64,000 nucleotides of DNA from an uncultured Aquimarina sp. (GTDB taxonomy: Bacteria > Bacteroidota > Bacteroidia > Flavobacteriales > Flavobacteriaceae), in assembly GCA_947496555.1 (NCBI GenBank), contig CANMDH010000010.1:62001-126000 (forward strand). The letters run 5' to 3'. The notes under the pieces are model-generated. The model had not been told where the DNA came from, ran no database searches, and saw only the letters and a list, made by a program, of their open reading frames with translations. The number at the start of each line of letters is the position of its first letter. The stretch's first letter is position 1. This document shows, in pieces, positions 16,225 to 24,708 of this stretch. The translations under genes were made by a program, and so were the position numbers.

Positions 16225-16416
16225 ATGAAAACACTTAGAAAAACCAGGCTTATTGTCATAACTCTATTTTTCTTTTTCTTGTTTAATTTTCCTTTTATTG
16301 GAATTATTGACAATGTGTTATTTTTGGACATAATCCCTATTACCTACTTATACTTTTATCTGCTTTGGTTCTTATTAGTTTTTGTAATGCTTTATATTAT
16401 TAATAGTAATAAATGA
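16225..16416 (+). CDS. Small two-helix membrane protein (DUF3311-like), coupled to the symporter-kinase
   Basis: 63 residues with a basic start (KTLRKTR), a hydrophobic helix (LIVITLFFFFLFNFPFIGII), a short loop and a second helix ending in INSNK. The FNFP...L.YLYFYLLW arrangement resembles the DUF3311 peptides that precede sodium:solute symporter genes. Its stop overlaps the start of the 908-residue gene (ATGA type, 16413-16416), so translation is probably coupled, as for the small ORF before cbrA in Pseudomonas. It may be a subunit of, or help insert, the symporter part. Confidence 0.75.
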   Translation: MKTLRKTRLIVITLFFFFLFNFPFIGIIDNVLFLDIIPITYLYFYLLWFLLVFVMLYIINSNK

Positions 16417-19139
16417 TACCACTTTGGGCAATTATAGTAATATGCGTTGCATACCTTGGTATTCTTTTTGGAGTTGCCTACTATGGTGATAAAAAATCTA
16501 TTACAAAAAGTATCATAAACTCTCCTTTGGTATATGCGCTTTCTTTAACCACATATTGCACAGCGTGGACATTTTATGGAAGCGTTGGTAAAGCTGCTAC
16601 AGAAGGTATTAGTTTCTTGGCAACCTATCTTGGGCCTCTATTACTTTGCCCTCTTTGGATTATTTTATTCAAAAAGATAATTCGCATTTGTAGGCGAGAA
16701 AAAATAAGTAGTATCTCAGATTTTATTGCTACTCGTTATGGTAAAGATAAGTTTCTTGGTAATCTAGTCACCATAATGATTCTGCTATTTATCATCCCTT
16801 ATATTTCGATCCAACTACGGGCAATATCTGGCAGTTTTAATATCCTAATTGATTATCCCACACAAGCCTCTATTTATAATGAAACTGCTTTTATTGTAGC
16901 GATCATTATGTCTGTTTTTATAATTCTATTTGGAACCAGAAACCCTAGATCTCAAGAAAGAAATGAAGGAATGGTTTCTGTTATTACTTTTGAAGCTATT
17001 TTTAAGCTTATCGCATTTTTAGTGATAGGTATTTATGTTACCTACTATATTTTTGATGGATTTGGTGACATTTTTTCTCAAGCAGCAGAAAAAGACATGC
17101 TGGCTTCTATAAATAATATTCAGAAAAGTCTAGATGGTGGTTATTGGGATTGGTTTATGCTTATTATACTTTCTTTTTTGGTTTTTATGTTATTGCCCAG
17201 ACAGTTTCATCTTATAGCATTAGAAAACAAAAATGAAAAACATGTAGAAAAAGCTTCATGGATATTTCCACTCTATTTGTTTGCTATTACATTATTTGTA
17301 ATCCCAATTGCCATTGGCGGGAAATTATATTTTGGAGATACTACGTTTAATGCAGATAGTTTTATCCTTCATTTCCCGTTGGAGAAAGGAAATAATCTCC
17401 TAGCAACCTTGGTTTTTCTTGGCGGGTTTGCAGCAGCAACCGGAATGATTATAGTAGAAACTTTTGCGATTTCAACAATGTTATCCAATAACATTCTGAT
17501 TCCTTTACTTGTTAATTACCTAAAAGTTTTTCCAACATCCAAAGTTCAAAAAGCGATCTTATTTTGTAGACGTATTAGTATTCCTATTGTATTACTTTCT
17601 GCATATATTTATATGATTGTTATAGGAGAGAATTATCCTATGGTAGAAGTTGGGTTGATTTCATTTGTTGGCATTGTACAGCTAGCTCCTTCATTTTTTG
17701 GTGGTATATTTTGGAAAAGAGCTAATAGAACAGGAACAATTGCAGGTCTTAGTATCGGTTTCATGATATGGTTTTATACGCTATTGTTTCCCACCTTAAT
17801 ACGAAGTGGAATTATGGGTGACATTTCTATATTATCTGAAGGTCCCTTTGGTTTAAATATATTAAAACCATATGCATTACTAGGTTTAGAAAATCTTAAT
17901 AAAATAACTCATGGTTTTTTCTGGAGTATTACAGCAAATATTTTCATGTATATCATGGGCTCTTTATTTACCATCCCGAAAGGGATTGAAATACAACAAG
18001 CCAACAAATTTATAGATGCAAAAATCGACATTAACGATAATCGCTTTCGAAATAGATATAAAGAAGTGTTTTTTTATCAACTATATGAACTTGTAATTAC
18101 CTTTTTAGGTTCGGAAACAGCTAATTCGGCCATTGATCATTATTACAATAAATATCAAAAAAAATACTTAAATAATGATATAGTAGACATCCATTTTGTA
18201 GACTACATGGAAAACGTATTATCTGATTATATCGGTAATATTTCTGCCAGGATTGCTATTTCAAAACTACTTAATGAAGAACCGCTCGATCGAAAAGAAT
18301 TATTAGAAATACTAGAAGAAACCAAAGAAGCTATTACACACAGCAAAAAACTGACAATAAAATCTGATGAATTAGAGCGTGCACAAAAAACGTTATTAAA
18401 GGCAAACGAAAAACTAAAAGAAATAGATCATCTTAAAGATGAATTTATCCTAACCATATCTCATGAATTACGAACACCAATAACTTCTATCCGATTACTA
18501 TCAGAAATGTTATATTTTGAGCCAGAATTATACTCCGAAAAAAAAGAAGTATTTCTAAAAACTATTATGCAAGAAAGCGAACGGCTTAGCAATCTGATTG
18601 ATGACACCTTGCTGCAAGAAAAGCTAGAACTTGGTAAACTTACCTGGGAATTCGATCATGTCTCAATTGCAGAACTTATAACCAACACTATAGAAACAGT
18701 AGCCCCAATGGCCAAAGAGGCCAATATAAAAATTAACACCGTTGTCCTGGATAAGACTATAGTTGTTTATGCTGATAAAGTACATTTAGAACGTGTTTTG
18801 ATTAATATTTTAATGAATGCTATTAAATTTCATGATCCGGAAAAAGATAAAAACTACATACATATATCATCAAAAATAGAACAAGATAGTATTACTATAT
18901 GTATTGAAGATAATGGTGTAGGAATCGCCAAAGAAAACCTAAAAAAGATCTTTAACATTTTTGTTCAGATTCAAAATGAAAAGCAAAAAATCAAACCTAA
19001 AGGAAGTGGCCTAGGGTTATCTATAGCCAAAAAAATAATTCAAAGGCATAAAGGAATTATAGAAGTTGATAGCGAGGTTGATCAATACTCCAGATTTTTT
19101 ATAACTTTACCATTAAACGCAGATGATGAAATCACCTAA
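16413..19139 (+). CDS. Sodium:solute symporter-histidine kinase fusion (CbrA/CrbS-like sensor)
   Basis: 908 residues. Residues about 1-520 form an SSS transporter domain of 12-13 helices (YCTAWTFYGSVGKAATEGISF near 50 is a family signature). A soluble linker with a coiled coil follows (about 600-670). The C-terminal kinase has an H-box with H684 (TISHELRTPITSIR), an N-box (NILMNAIKFHDP), DNGVGIA and GSGLGLSIAKK. The protein probably senses a small carbon compound by binding or carrying it, then phosphorylates the response regulator encoded by the overlapping next gene (17 bp overlap). The neighbouring porin-TRAP operon suggests a carboxylate ligand; this is inference. Confidence 0.93.
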   Translation: MIPLWAIIVICVAYLGILFGVAYYGDKKSITKSIINSPLVYALSLTTYCTAWTFYGSVGKAATEGISFLATYLGPLLLCPLWIILFKKIIRICRREKISSISDFIATRYGKDKFLGNLVTIMILLFIIPYISIQLRAISGSFNILIDYPTQASIYNETAFIVAIIMSVFIILFGTRNPRSQERNEGMVSVITFEAIFKLIAFLVIGIYVTYYIFDGFGDIFSQAAEKDMLASINNIQKSLDGGYWDWFMLIILSFLVFMLLPRQFHLIALENKNEKHVEKASWIFPLYLFAITLFVIPIAIGGKLYFGDTTFNADSFILHFPLEKGNNLLATLVFLGGFAAATGMIIVETFAISTMLSNNILIPLLVNYLKVFPTSKVQKAILFCRRISIPIVLLSAYIYMIVIGENYPMVEVGLISFVGIVQLAPSFFGGIFWKRANRTGTIAGLSIGFMIWFYTLLFPTLIRSGIMGDISILSEGPFGLNILKPYALLGLENLNKITHGFFWSITANIFMYIMGSLFTIPKGIEIQQANKFIDAKIDINDNRFRNRYKEVFFYQLYELVITFLGSETANSAIDHYYNKYQKKYLNNDIVDIHFVDYMENVLSDYIGNISARIAISKLLNEEPLDRKELLEILEETKEAITHSKKLTIKSDELERAQKTLLKANEKLKEIDHLKDEFILTISHELRTPITSIRLLSEMLYFEPELYSEKKEVFLKTIMQESERLSNLIDDTLLQEKLELGKLTWEFDHVSIAELITNTIETVAPMAKEANIKINTVVLDKTIVVYADKVHLERVLINILMNAIKFHDPEKDKNYIHISSKIEQDSITICIEDNGVGIAKENLKKIFNIFVQIQNEKQKIKPKGSGLGLSIAKKIIQRHKGIIEVDSEVDQYSRFFITLPLNADDEIT

Positions 19140-19500
19140 GAAGATATTGATTGTTGATGATGAACCATCTATAGTACTTGCACTGGAAAATATTCTTTTG
19201 GCTAAGGATTATGAGGTTCAAAAAGCATATGATGGAAAAGAAGGTTTAAAGGTAGCTCAATTATTTCACCCAGATTTGATTCTTCTGGATATTATGATGC
19301 CTTTTATTGATGGATTTGAATTTTCGAGCTTCATCCGTAAAAACAAAAGCCTGGAAAACACAAAAATTATATTTATTAGCGCCAAAGGAGAACTTACCGA
19401 TAAGAAATATGGATATTCAAAAGGATGTGATGATTATATTATTAAACCATTTTCTACAGAAAAGATAATCTCCAAAGTAACTTTCATATTAAATCAATAA
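19123..19500 (+). CDS. Single-domain response regulator
   Basis: 125 residues, receiver domain only: acidic pair in VDDEPS, phospho-acceptor D56 (LILLDIMMP), a conserved Ser in FISAKGE and Lys in IIKPFS. There is no DNA-binding domain, so the output must be through a partner protein. It overlaps the symporter-kinase gene by 17 bp (start at 19123 or the next ATG at 19126) and is its obvious partner. Transcriptional output could pass through another regulator, for example the ArsR-type protein nearby; this is inference. Confidence 0.9.
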   Translation: MMKSPKKILIVDDEPSIVLALENILLAKDYEVQKAYDGKEGLKVAQLFHPDLILLDIMMPFIDGFEFSSFIRKNKSLENTKIIFISAKGELTDKKYGYSKGCDDYIIKPFSTEKIISKVTFILNQ

Positions 19501-19523
19501 ATTTATTCGGATATTTTTAAGCG

Positions 19524-20285
19524 TTACCTTACAAAAACTAATTCATTAGGTTTGGTCGTATGTTCTTCGCTAAAACTGTATCCTTCATAATTGAAGCCCT
19601 TGAGATCTTCAATGGTTTCTGCGCCTGTGTCAATAATATAACGCACCATCATACCTCTAGCTTTTTTAGCAAAGAAACTTATCATTTTAAGTTTATCTCC
19701 CTTCCAATCTTTAAATTGCGGAGTGATAACTGGCACCTTTAGGGTCTTAGTATCTATCACACTGAAATATTCATTACTTGCAAGATTTACAAACAACTCA
19801 TCATCTTCCAACTCTTCATTAAGTGCAGTAGTTAGTTGTTTTTTCCAAAACTCATATAGATTATTTTTACGGCCAACTTTTAATTTGGTTCCCATTTCTA
19901 AACGATACGGCTGAATAAGATCCAATGGCTTCAAAACACCATACAAGCCAGATAATATTCTCAATTTGTTTTGAAGCACATCTAACTTTTCTTCTGGAAT
20001 GGTATAAGGATCCAGTCCAACATACACATCCCCATTAAATGCATATACCGCCTGCCTTGCGTTTTCTGGAGTAAAAGGTAAAGCAAACTCTTGATTACGC
20101 TGCCAGTTAAGTTGTGCTAATTTATCACTTATCCCCATCAAATCAGAAAGCTTTTTCGGAGTTTTTTTCTTTAGCGCAGCATTTAATTTTTCTGTTTCGG
20201 TTAGAAATACGGGTTCTGTATATTGTTGTGTTGGTAATGCCGTTTCAAAATCCAAAGACTTGGCAGGAGATACTACAATTTTCAT
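19524..20285 (-). CDS. yaaA: Peroxide stress protein YaaA (DUF328)
   Basis: The start ATG at 20285 gives the family N-terminus [14 protein letters not shown], about 253 residues, the usual length. YaaA lowers intracellular free iron under hydrogen peroxide stress and binds DNA in E. coli. Conserved segments include [40 protein letters not shown] (split here by position), [10 protein letters not shown] and the [14 protein letters not shown] region. It is convergent with the response-regulator gene and probably monocistronic. Confidence 0.93.
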   Translation of the reverse strand: MKIVVSPAKSLDFETALPTQQYTEPVFLTETEKLNAALKKKTPKKLSDLMGISDKLAQLNWQRNQEFALPFTPENARQAVYAFNGDVYVGLDPYTIPEEKLDVLQNKLRILSGLYGVLKPLDLIQPYRLEMGTKLKVGRKNNLYEFWKKQLTTALNEELEDDELFVNLASNEYFSVIDTKTLKVPVITPQFKDWKGDKLKMISFFAKKARGMMVRYIIDTGAETIEDLKGFNYEGYSFSEEHTTKPNELVFVR

Positions 20286-20410
20286 ATGTTTACTACTTTT
20301 TATCAAAAATACGATAGTGTAGTGAAAATTAAAACATACAACTGTATTTCTTGTCTATTTGGGTATTAATAAAAGCTATTTTCAATTTGAAGCTCCAGAA
20401 TTAAAGTATA

Positions 20411-20438
20411 AAAAAAGCCCGTCTAAATCGACAGGCTT
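20411..20438 (-). terminator. Intrinsic terminator of the cold-shock gene
   Basis: AAGCCCGTC (20415-20423) pairs with GACAGGCTT (20430-20438) with one mismatch. The A-run at 20411-20416 gives a U-run for minus-strand transcripts leaving the cold-shock gene. Confidence 0.8.
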
Positions 20439-20466
20439 GTACTTTAAAAAAATTAATTTGTATCTA

Positions 20467-20658
20467 TTAAATCACTTTAACATTTACTGCGTTTAATCCT
20501 TTTTTACCTTCTTTAAGGTCAAACTCTACTTCATCTCCTTCACGAACCTCGTCGATTAGTCCAGAAATGTGTACAAAGTGATCTTTGTTTGATCCTTCTT
20601 CCGTAATGAATCCATATCCTTTGGAATCATTGAAAAATTTTACTGTTCCTTTACTCAT
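20467..20658 (-). CDS. Cold-shock domain protein
   Basis: 63 residues forming one cold-shock domain: KGTVKFFNDSKGYGFI contains RNP1 (KGYGFI), and DHFVHISGL gives RNP2. It binds single-stranded RNA/DNA and acts as an RNA chaperone. The length is at the short end for CspA-like proteins. It is monocistronic, with its own terminator at 20411-20438 and an AT-rich 140-bp leader region up to the rluD-type gene that could hold a temperature-responsive 5' UTR. Confidence 0.95.
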   Translation of the reverse strand: MSKGTVKFFNDSKGYGFITEEGSNKDHFVHISGLIDEVREGDEVEFDLKEGKKGLNAVNVKVI

Positions 20659-20800
20659 TATAAAAAATTAAAGTGCGAAGATAATATTATTTAATCAAGA
20701 ATTACTATTTATTTTAAAATAAAGTTTTTAATAACTTTAATTTAATATTTCGAAAACATTATAATAACAGAAATATTAAGTTAATTTTCTTTGAATCCTT

Positions 20801-21850
20801 CTATTGATCTGTTAACTGATTTTTAGCATAATTCCTCCACCGCTCTAGGCATTGCAGCATGTCCTCTGGTATCGGTGTTTCAAAAAGCATTTTCTCTGCA
20901 GTAACCGGATGTTCAAAACCCAATGTTCTGGCATGTAAAGCTTGTCTGGGAAGTATTTTGAAGCAATTTTCTACAAACTGCTTGTATTTAGTAAAGGTAG
21001 TTCCTTTTAATATTTTCTCTCCACCGTACCTTTCATCATTAAAAAGTGTATGCCCAATATATTTCATATGCACTCTAATTTGATGCGTTCTTCCTGTTTC
21101 TAATTTACAAGATACCAGCGTTACATATCCTAAACGCTCGATAACTTTATAATGTGTTACGGCCGGTTTACCCTTGTGCGCCTCATCTCCTTCAAAAACT
21201 GTGTTTTGCAATCTATTTTTTGGGTGACGGCCTATATTTCCTTCTACTGTTCCTTCATCATCCTCTATATTTCCCCAAACAATTGCTACATATTCTCGCT
21301 CACTTGTTTTATCAAAAAATTGTTTCGCCAAGTGTGTCATTGCCTCCTCTGTTTTAGCAATTACCAATAGTCCACTGGTATCTTTATCGATACGATGCAC
21401 TAGTCCAGGGCGATCACTACTATTGTTGGGTAGGTTATCAAAATGATAAATAAGTGCATTAATGAGCGTTCCAGAATAATTACCATGGCCAGGATGCACT
21501 ACCATACCAGCAGGTTTATTAACTACTAGCAACACATCATCTTCATAAACAATGTCTAAAGGAATATTTTCGGGTGTCAAAAGATTCTCATAGGGTGGAT
21601 GAGAAAATAGGACTCGAACAACATCATTTGGTTTTACCTTATGATTGGATTTTACAGGAACATCATTTACAAACACGCTACCATTTTTGGCGGCTTGCTG
21701 TATTTTATTACGGGTTGCATTTTCAACAAAATTCATTAAAAACTTATCCACACGTAAAGGTACTTGCCCCGCTCCGGCTACAAAACGATAATGTTCGTAG
21801 AGATCATCTCCTGTTGCATCAAAATCTTCTGTATCTAAGTTTTCTTCCAA
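20801..21850 (-). CDS. rluD: RluD-family 23S rRNA pseudouridine synthase
   Basis: 349 residues: an N-terminal S4 RNA-binding domain (VPLRVDKFLMNFVENATRN near 30-50) and a RluA/RluD catalytic domain with GLVHRIDKDTSGLLVIAKT carrying the catalytic Asp in HRIDKDTSG, and RTHQIRVHM later. It probably makes pseudouridines in helix 69 of 23S rRNA. An in-frame TAG two codons upstream and the lack of an ATG make TTG at 21850 the start. It begins 10 bases after the stop of the PASTA gene, so the two are likely one operon. Confidence 0.92.
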   Translation of the reverse strand: MEENLDTEDFDATGDDLYEHYRFVAGAGQVPLRVDKFLMNFVENATRNKIQQAAKNGSVFVNDVPVKSNHKVKPNDVVRVLFSHPPYENLLTPENIPLDIVYEDDVLLVVNKPAGMVVHPGHGNYSGTLINALIYHFDNLPNNSSDRPGLVHRIDKDTSGLLVIAKTEEAMTHLAKQFFDKTSEREYVAIVWGNIEDDEGTVEGNIGRHPKNRLQNTVFEGDEAHKGKPAVTHYKVIERLGYVTLVSCKLETGRTHQIRVHMKYIGHTLFNDERYGGEKILKGTTFTKYKQFVENCFKILPRQALHARTLGFEHPVTAEKMLFETPIPEDMLQCLERWRNYAKNQLTDQ

Positions 21851-21860
21851 AATCTAGGTA

Positions 21861-22466
21861 TTAATTGGATAGATTCAACCTTAACCCTTTACCATCTCCT
21901 ACAACAAGATCAACCGTAGAAGTTTTCATCAGCATAGTCCCAGGCTTTAAGTTTTTTCCATTATGTCTCAACTCAAGAACCTGATCAGACATATTGGGTT
22001 TGTAAGTAACCGTACCTATCTTAAATCCTAAAGCAATTAATTTTGGTTCAGCCTGTCTACGGGTTTGAAGTACAACATCAGGAACTTCTATTTTTCGGTA
22101 TCCTGAAGGATTCAAAGTCACGTATATTTTTCGTTTTTCTTTTACTTCGCTACCAGCGGTGGGATTTTGTTCGATAACTGAATATCTCGGATACTCTGGA
22201 TTAAAATTAGCAGAATCCTGAACTTCGAAACGCAAATCTTTCTCTGCAAGGATTTTCTCGACTTCGTCCAGATTTTTTTTACTCAAACTAGGAACCACAA
22301 TACGTTGATGGTGGTTTGTTGAGCTCTCTAACCACTCTAACGCCACATAAGAAAGTATTACAAGCATTGCAATCGCTATAATCACTTGTATCAAGAATAT
22401 TTTACTATAGATAAATTTAAAAAGTCCTTTGAAAAAATCGATAACTGCATTCATAAATACGCTCAT
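21861..22466 (-). CDS. Membrane-anchored PASTA-domain protein
   Basis: 201 residues with an N-terminal transmembrane helix (about 24-44) followed by PASTA domains. These include VPSLSKKNLDEVEKILAEK...YSVIEQNPTAGSEVKEKRKIYVTLN and VPDVVLQTRRQAEPKLIALGF with VDLVVGDGK at the end. PASTA domains bind peptidoglycan fragments, usually on Ser/Thr kinases or PBPs; here no catalytic domain is present. The gene is divergent from ddl (D-Ala-D-Ala ligase) and upstream of an rRNA modification gene, which supports a cell-envelope role. The 221-bp divergent region is AT-rich. Confidence 0.85.
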   Translation of the reverse strand: MSVFMNAVIDFFKGLFKFIYSKIFLIQVIIAIAMLVILSYVALEWLESSTNHHQRIVVPSLSKKNLDEVEKILAEKDLRFEVQDSANFNPEYPRYSVIEQNPTAGSEVKEKRKIYVTLNPSGYRKIEVPDVVLQTRRQAEPKLIALGFKIGTVTYKPNMSDQVLELRHNGKNLKPGTMLMKTSTVDLVVGDGKGLRLNLSN

Positions 22467-22662
22467 AATTTGGACAAATATATAAAAACGGAAAGTTTTA
22501 AGCTTTTGACATTTTTTAAATTTTGTAATTGGTTTTATCTATAAACTATTAAAACTTCAAAAAAGTGTATTAATACGGCTTTCTCACAAGAAAAATTCGA
22601 ACATTCACATTAAAGAAATGATTTTTCAATTTCTTAATTGTCGTTTCTTATAAGATAAATGA

Positions 22663-22670
22663 TATTTTTG
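22663..22670 (+). promoter_or_regulatory. Putative -7 element of ddl
   Basis: TATTTTTG fits TAnnTTTG and lies 18 bp before the ddl ATG, leaving a short leader. No convincing -33 element is visible. Confidence 0.4.
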
Positions 22671-22687
22671 TTTTCAAAAGCAACCCA

Positions 22688-23665
22688 ATGAAGAAAAATA
22701 TTGCCATTTTAATGGGAGGTTATTCTAGTGAGTTTGAAATCTCTATCCAAAGTGGAAATGTAGTTTACAAACATATTGATCGGGATCAATATAACCCATA
22801 CCGTGTACATATTACCAAGGAGAGTTGGTTTTATCTAGATGATAACGATCAAAAATTCCCAATTGATAAAAATGATTTTTCGCTTAGATTAAATGGTTCT
22901 AAAATCACATTTGACGCTGCTTTCAATATCGTTCATGGAACCCCAGGTGAAGATGGTATACTACAAGCTTATTTTAAGTTAATTGGTATTCCGCAAACGG
23001 CCTGTGATTTCTACCCCGCAGCACTTACCTTTAACAAACGAGATTGTATAAGCACATTAAAACCGTATGGAATTCCAACTGCCACTAATTATTTTTTAAA
23101 TAAAGGTGATCACATTGATTCCAAAACCATTCTAGATACCGTCGGTTTACCTTGCTTTGTAAAAGCTAACAAAGCAGGTAGTAGCTATGGCATATCCAAA
23201 GTTAAAAATGAAGATGAGCTTCTTCCAGCAATTGAATTGGCTTACAAAGAAGATGACGAGATTATCATTGAATCTTTTTTAAGTGGTACCGAAGTTTCTG
23301 TTGGTGTGATCACGTATAAAGGAAAAGATACCGTACTTCCTATCACCGAAATTGTATCAGATAACGAATTTTTTGATTATGAAGCCAAGTATTTGGGTCA
23401 ATCACAAGAAATAACGCCTGCCCGATTATCTGATGAAGACACCAAAAAAGTACAAGATCTCGCCTTGCAAGTCTATCAAATACTAAAAATGAAAGGCTTT
23501 TCACGAAGTGAATACATTTTTCATGATGGCGAACCTCATTTCATAGAAATGAACACTAACCCCGGATTTAGTGAAGCAAGTATCTTACCTCAACAAGCAA
23601 TCGCCGCAGGTATAAGTATTAAAGACTTATTAACCAATACAATTGAAGAAGCAATCAAGAGGTAA
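22688..23665 (+). CDS. ddl: D-alanine--D-alanine ligase
   Basis: 325 residues of the ATP-grasp D-Ala-D-Ala ligase family, making the terminal dipeptide of peptidoglycan precursors. Visible motifs: N-terminal AILMGGYSSEFEISI, NIVHGTPGEDG near 80, CFVKANKAGSSYGI near 155 for ATP binding, EVSVGVI, and the C-terminal SRSEYIFHDGEPHFIEMNTNPGF, which provides the magnesium-binding Glu/Asn. Its neighbour on the other strand is the PASTA protein. coaD follows after 54 bp with its own -7 box. Confidence 0.96.
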   Translation: MKKNIAILMGGYSSEFEISIQSGNVVYKHIDRDQYNPYRVHITKESWFYLDDNDQKFPIDKNDFSLRLNGSKITFDAAFNIVHGTPGEDGILQAYFKLIGIPQTACDFYPAALTFNKRDCISTLKPYGIPTATNYFLNKGDHIDSKTILDTVGLPCFVKANKAGSSYGISKVKNEDELLPAIELAYKEDDEIIIESFLSGTEVSVGVITYKGKDTVLPITEIVSDNEFFDYEAKYLGQSQEITPARLSDEDTKKVQDLALQVYQILKMKGFSRSEYIFHDGEPHFIEMNTNPGFSEASILPQQAIAAGISIKDLLTNTIEEAIKR

Positions 23666-23686
23666 AACATAATTCGCAATTTCATT

Positions 23687-23694
23687 TATCTTTG
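23687..23694 (+). promoter_or_regulatory. Putative -7 element of coaD
   Basis: TATCTTTG, an exact TAnnTTTG match in the ddl-coaD gap, 25 bp before the coaD ATG. Confidence 0.45.
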
Positions 23695-23719
23695 TAATCA
23701 CACCAATCAATAATCACGC

Positions 23720-24175
23720 ATGAGAAGAGCTGTTTTTCCTGGATCCTTTGACCCCATCACTTTAGGACACTATGACATTATCGAAAGGGCACTTACACTT
23801 TTTGATGAGATCATTATTGCCATAGGTATTAATGCCGATAAAAAATACATGTTTTCTCTTGAAGAACGTACGGATTTTATTAAGGATGCTTTTAAAAATG
23901 AGTCTAAGATCAGGGTAATGACATATAAAGGACTTACGGTTAATTTTTGCCAACAGCAAAATGCCAATTTTATTCTTAGAGGACTTCGAAATCCGGCCGA
24001 TTTTGAGTTTGAAAAAGCTATAGCCCATACCAACCGAAAAATGTCTGAGATTGAAACTGTGTTTCTATTAACTTCATCGGGAAAAAGTTATATCTCTTCC
24101 TCAATAGTTCGTGACGTGATCAGAAATGGTGGCGATGTTTCGGGATTAGTCCCCGATACGGTAAAAGTGAAATAA
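23720..24175 (+). CDS. coaD: Phosphopantetheine adenylyltransferase
   Basis: 151 residues, the usual CoaD length. It makes dephospho-CoA from 4'-phosphopantetheine and ATP. The nucleotidyltransferase signature FPGSFDPITLGH (T-x-G-H) is at residues 5-16, RGLRNPADFEFE is near 90, and YISSSIVRDVI (the ISSxxxR motif) is near 125. The VOC-family gene follows after 6 bp and is probably co-transcribed. Confidence 0.96.
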   Translation: MRRAVFPGSFDPITLGHYDIIERALTLFDEIIIAIGINADKKYMFSLEERTDFIKDAFKNESKIRVMTYKGLTVNFCQQQNANFILRGLRNPADFEFEKAIAHTNRKMSEIETVFLLTSSGKSYISSSIVRDVIRNGGDVSGLVPDTVKVK

Positions 24176-24181
24176 TAATTT

Positions 24182-24571
24182 ATGCGACGTAAGATTGGAG
24201 CAATTACATTAGTAGTCAAAGATTATGATGAAGCAATTCAATTTTATGTTGAAAAACTGAATTTTACGCTTGTTGAAGACATCAGGTTAGATGATACCAA
24301 ACGTTGGGTACTTATTGCGCCTTCGAACACTACAGAAACCAATATTTTACTAGCCCAAGCTGCAAAACCAGAACAAGAAAAAGCAATTGGCAATCAAACC
24401 GGAGGACGAGTTTTTCTTTTTCTACATACCCATGATTTTTGGAAAGATTATAACAATATGAAAGGCAAAGGAGTTTCTTTTCTTGAAGAACCAAGAGAAG
24501 AAATCTATGGTACTGTGGTTGTTTTTGAAGATTTGTATGGCAACAAATGGGATTTGATTGAAATGAAATAA
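24182..24571 (+). CDS. VOC-family (glyoxalase-like) protein
   Basis: 129 residues with the paired beta-alpha-beta-beta-beta units of the vicinal oxygen chelate fold: IGAITLVVKDYDEAIQFYVEKL opens it and VVFEDLYGNKWDLIE closes it. Possible metal ligands are few (no early His; a terminal Glu in DLIEMK), so the substrate cannot be named and it may be a dioxygenase- or resistance-type member. It lies 6 bp after coaD. Confidence 0.85.
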   Translation: MRRKIGAITLVVKDYDEAIQFYVEKLNFTLVEDIRLDDTKRWVLIAPSNTTETNILLAQAAKPEQEKAIGNQTGGRVFLFLHTHDFWKDYNNMKGKGVSFLEEPREEIYGTVVVFEDLYGNKWDLIEMK

Positions 24572-24628
24572 CAATTAGGCTGTTATACTGAAATTGGGGA
24601 AGCATACATTCGTAAAAGAAAACCTTTA

Positions 24629-24649
24629 GACAAGCTCAGGGTGACAATT
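24629..24649. repeat. Fragment of the dispersed 'acaagctcagggtgaca' repeat
   Basis: GACAAGCTCAGGGTGACAAT shares the core of the palindromic repeat at 1619-1659 in the reverse sense. It lies in the gap between the VOC gene and the DUF1800 gene. Confidence 0.6.
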
Positions 24650-24708
24650 CCAATCTCCAAATTAAACCATTCTGATAAATCACAGTCTAACCATCAAACA
24701 CTGTGATT

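Noticed and set aside
20659-20800. Riboswitch or cold-responsive leader before the cold-shock gene
   Set aside because: The 142-bp AT-rich region is upstream of the cold-shock gene, but I see no clear conserved stem or cold box and cannot test folding.
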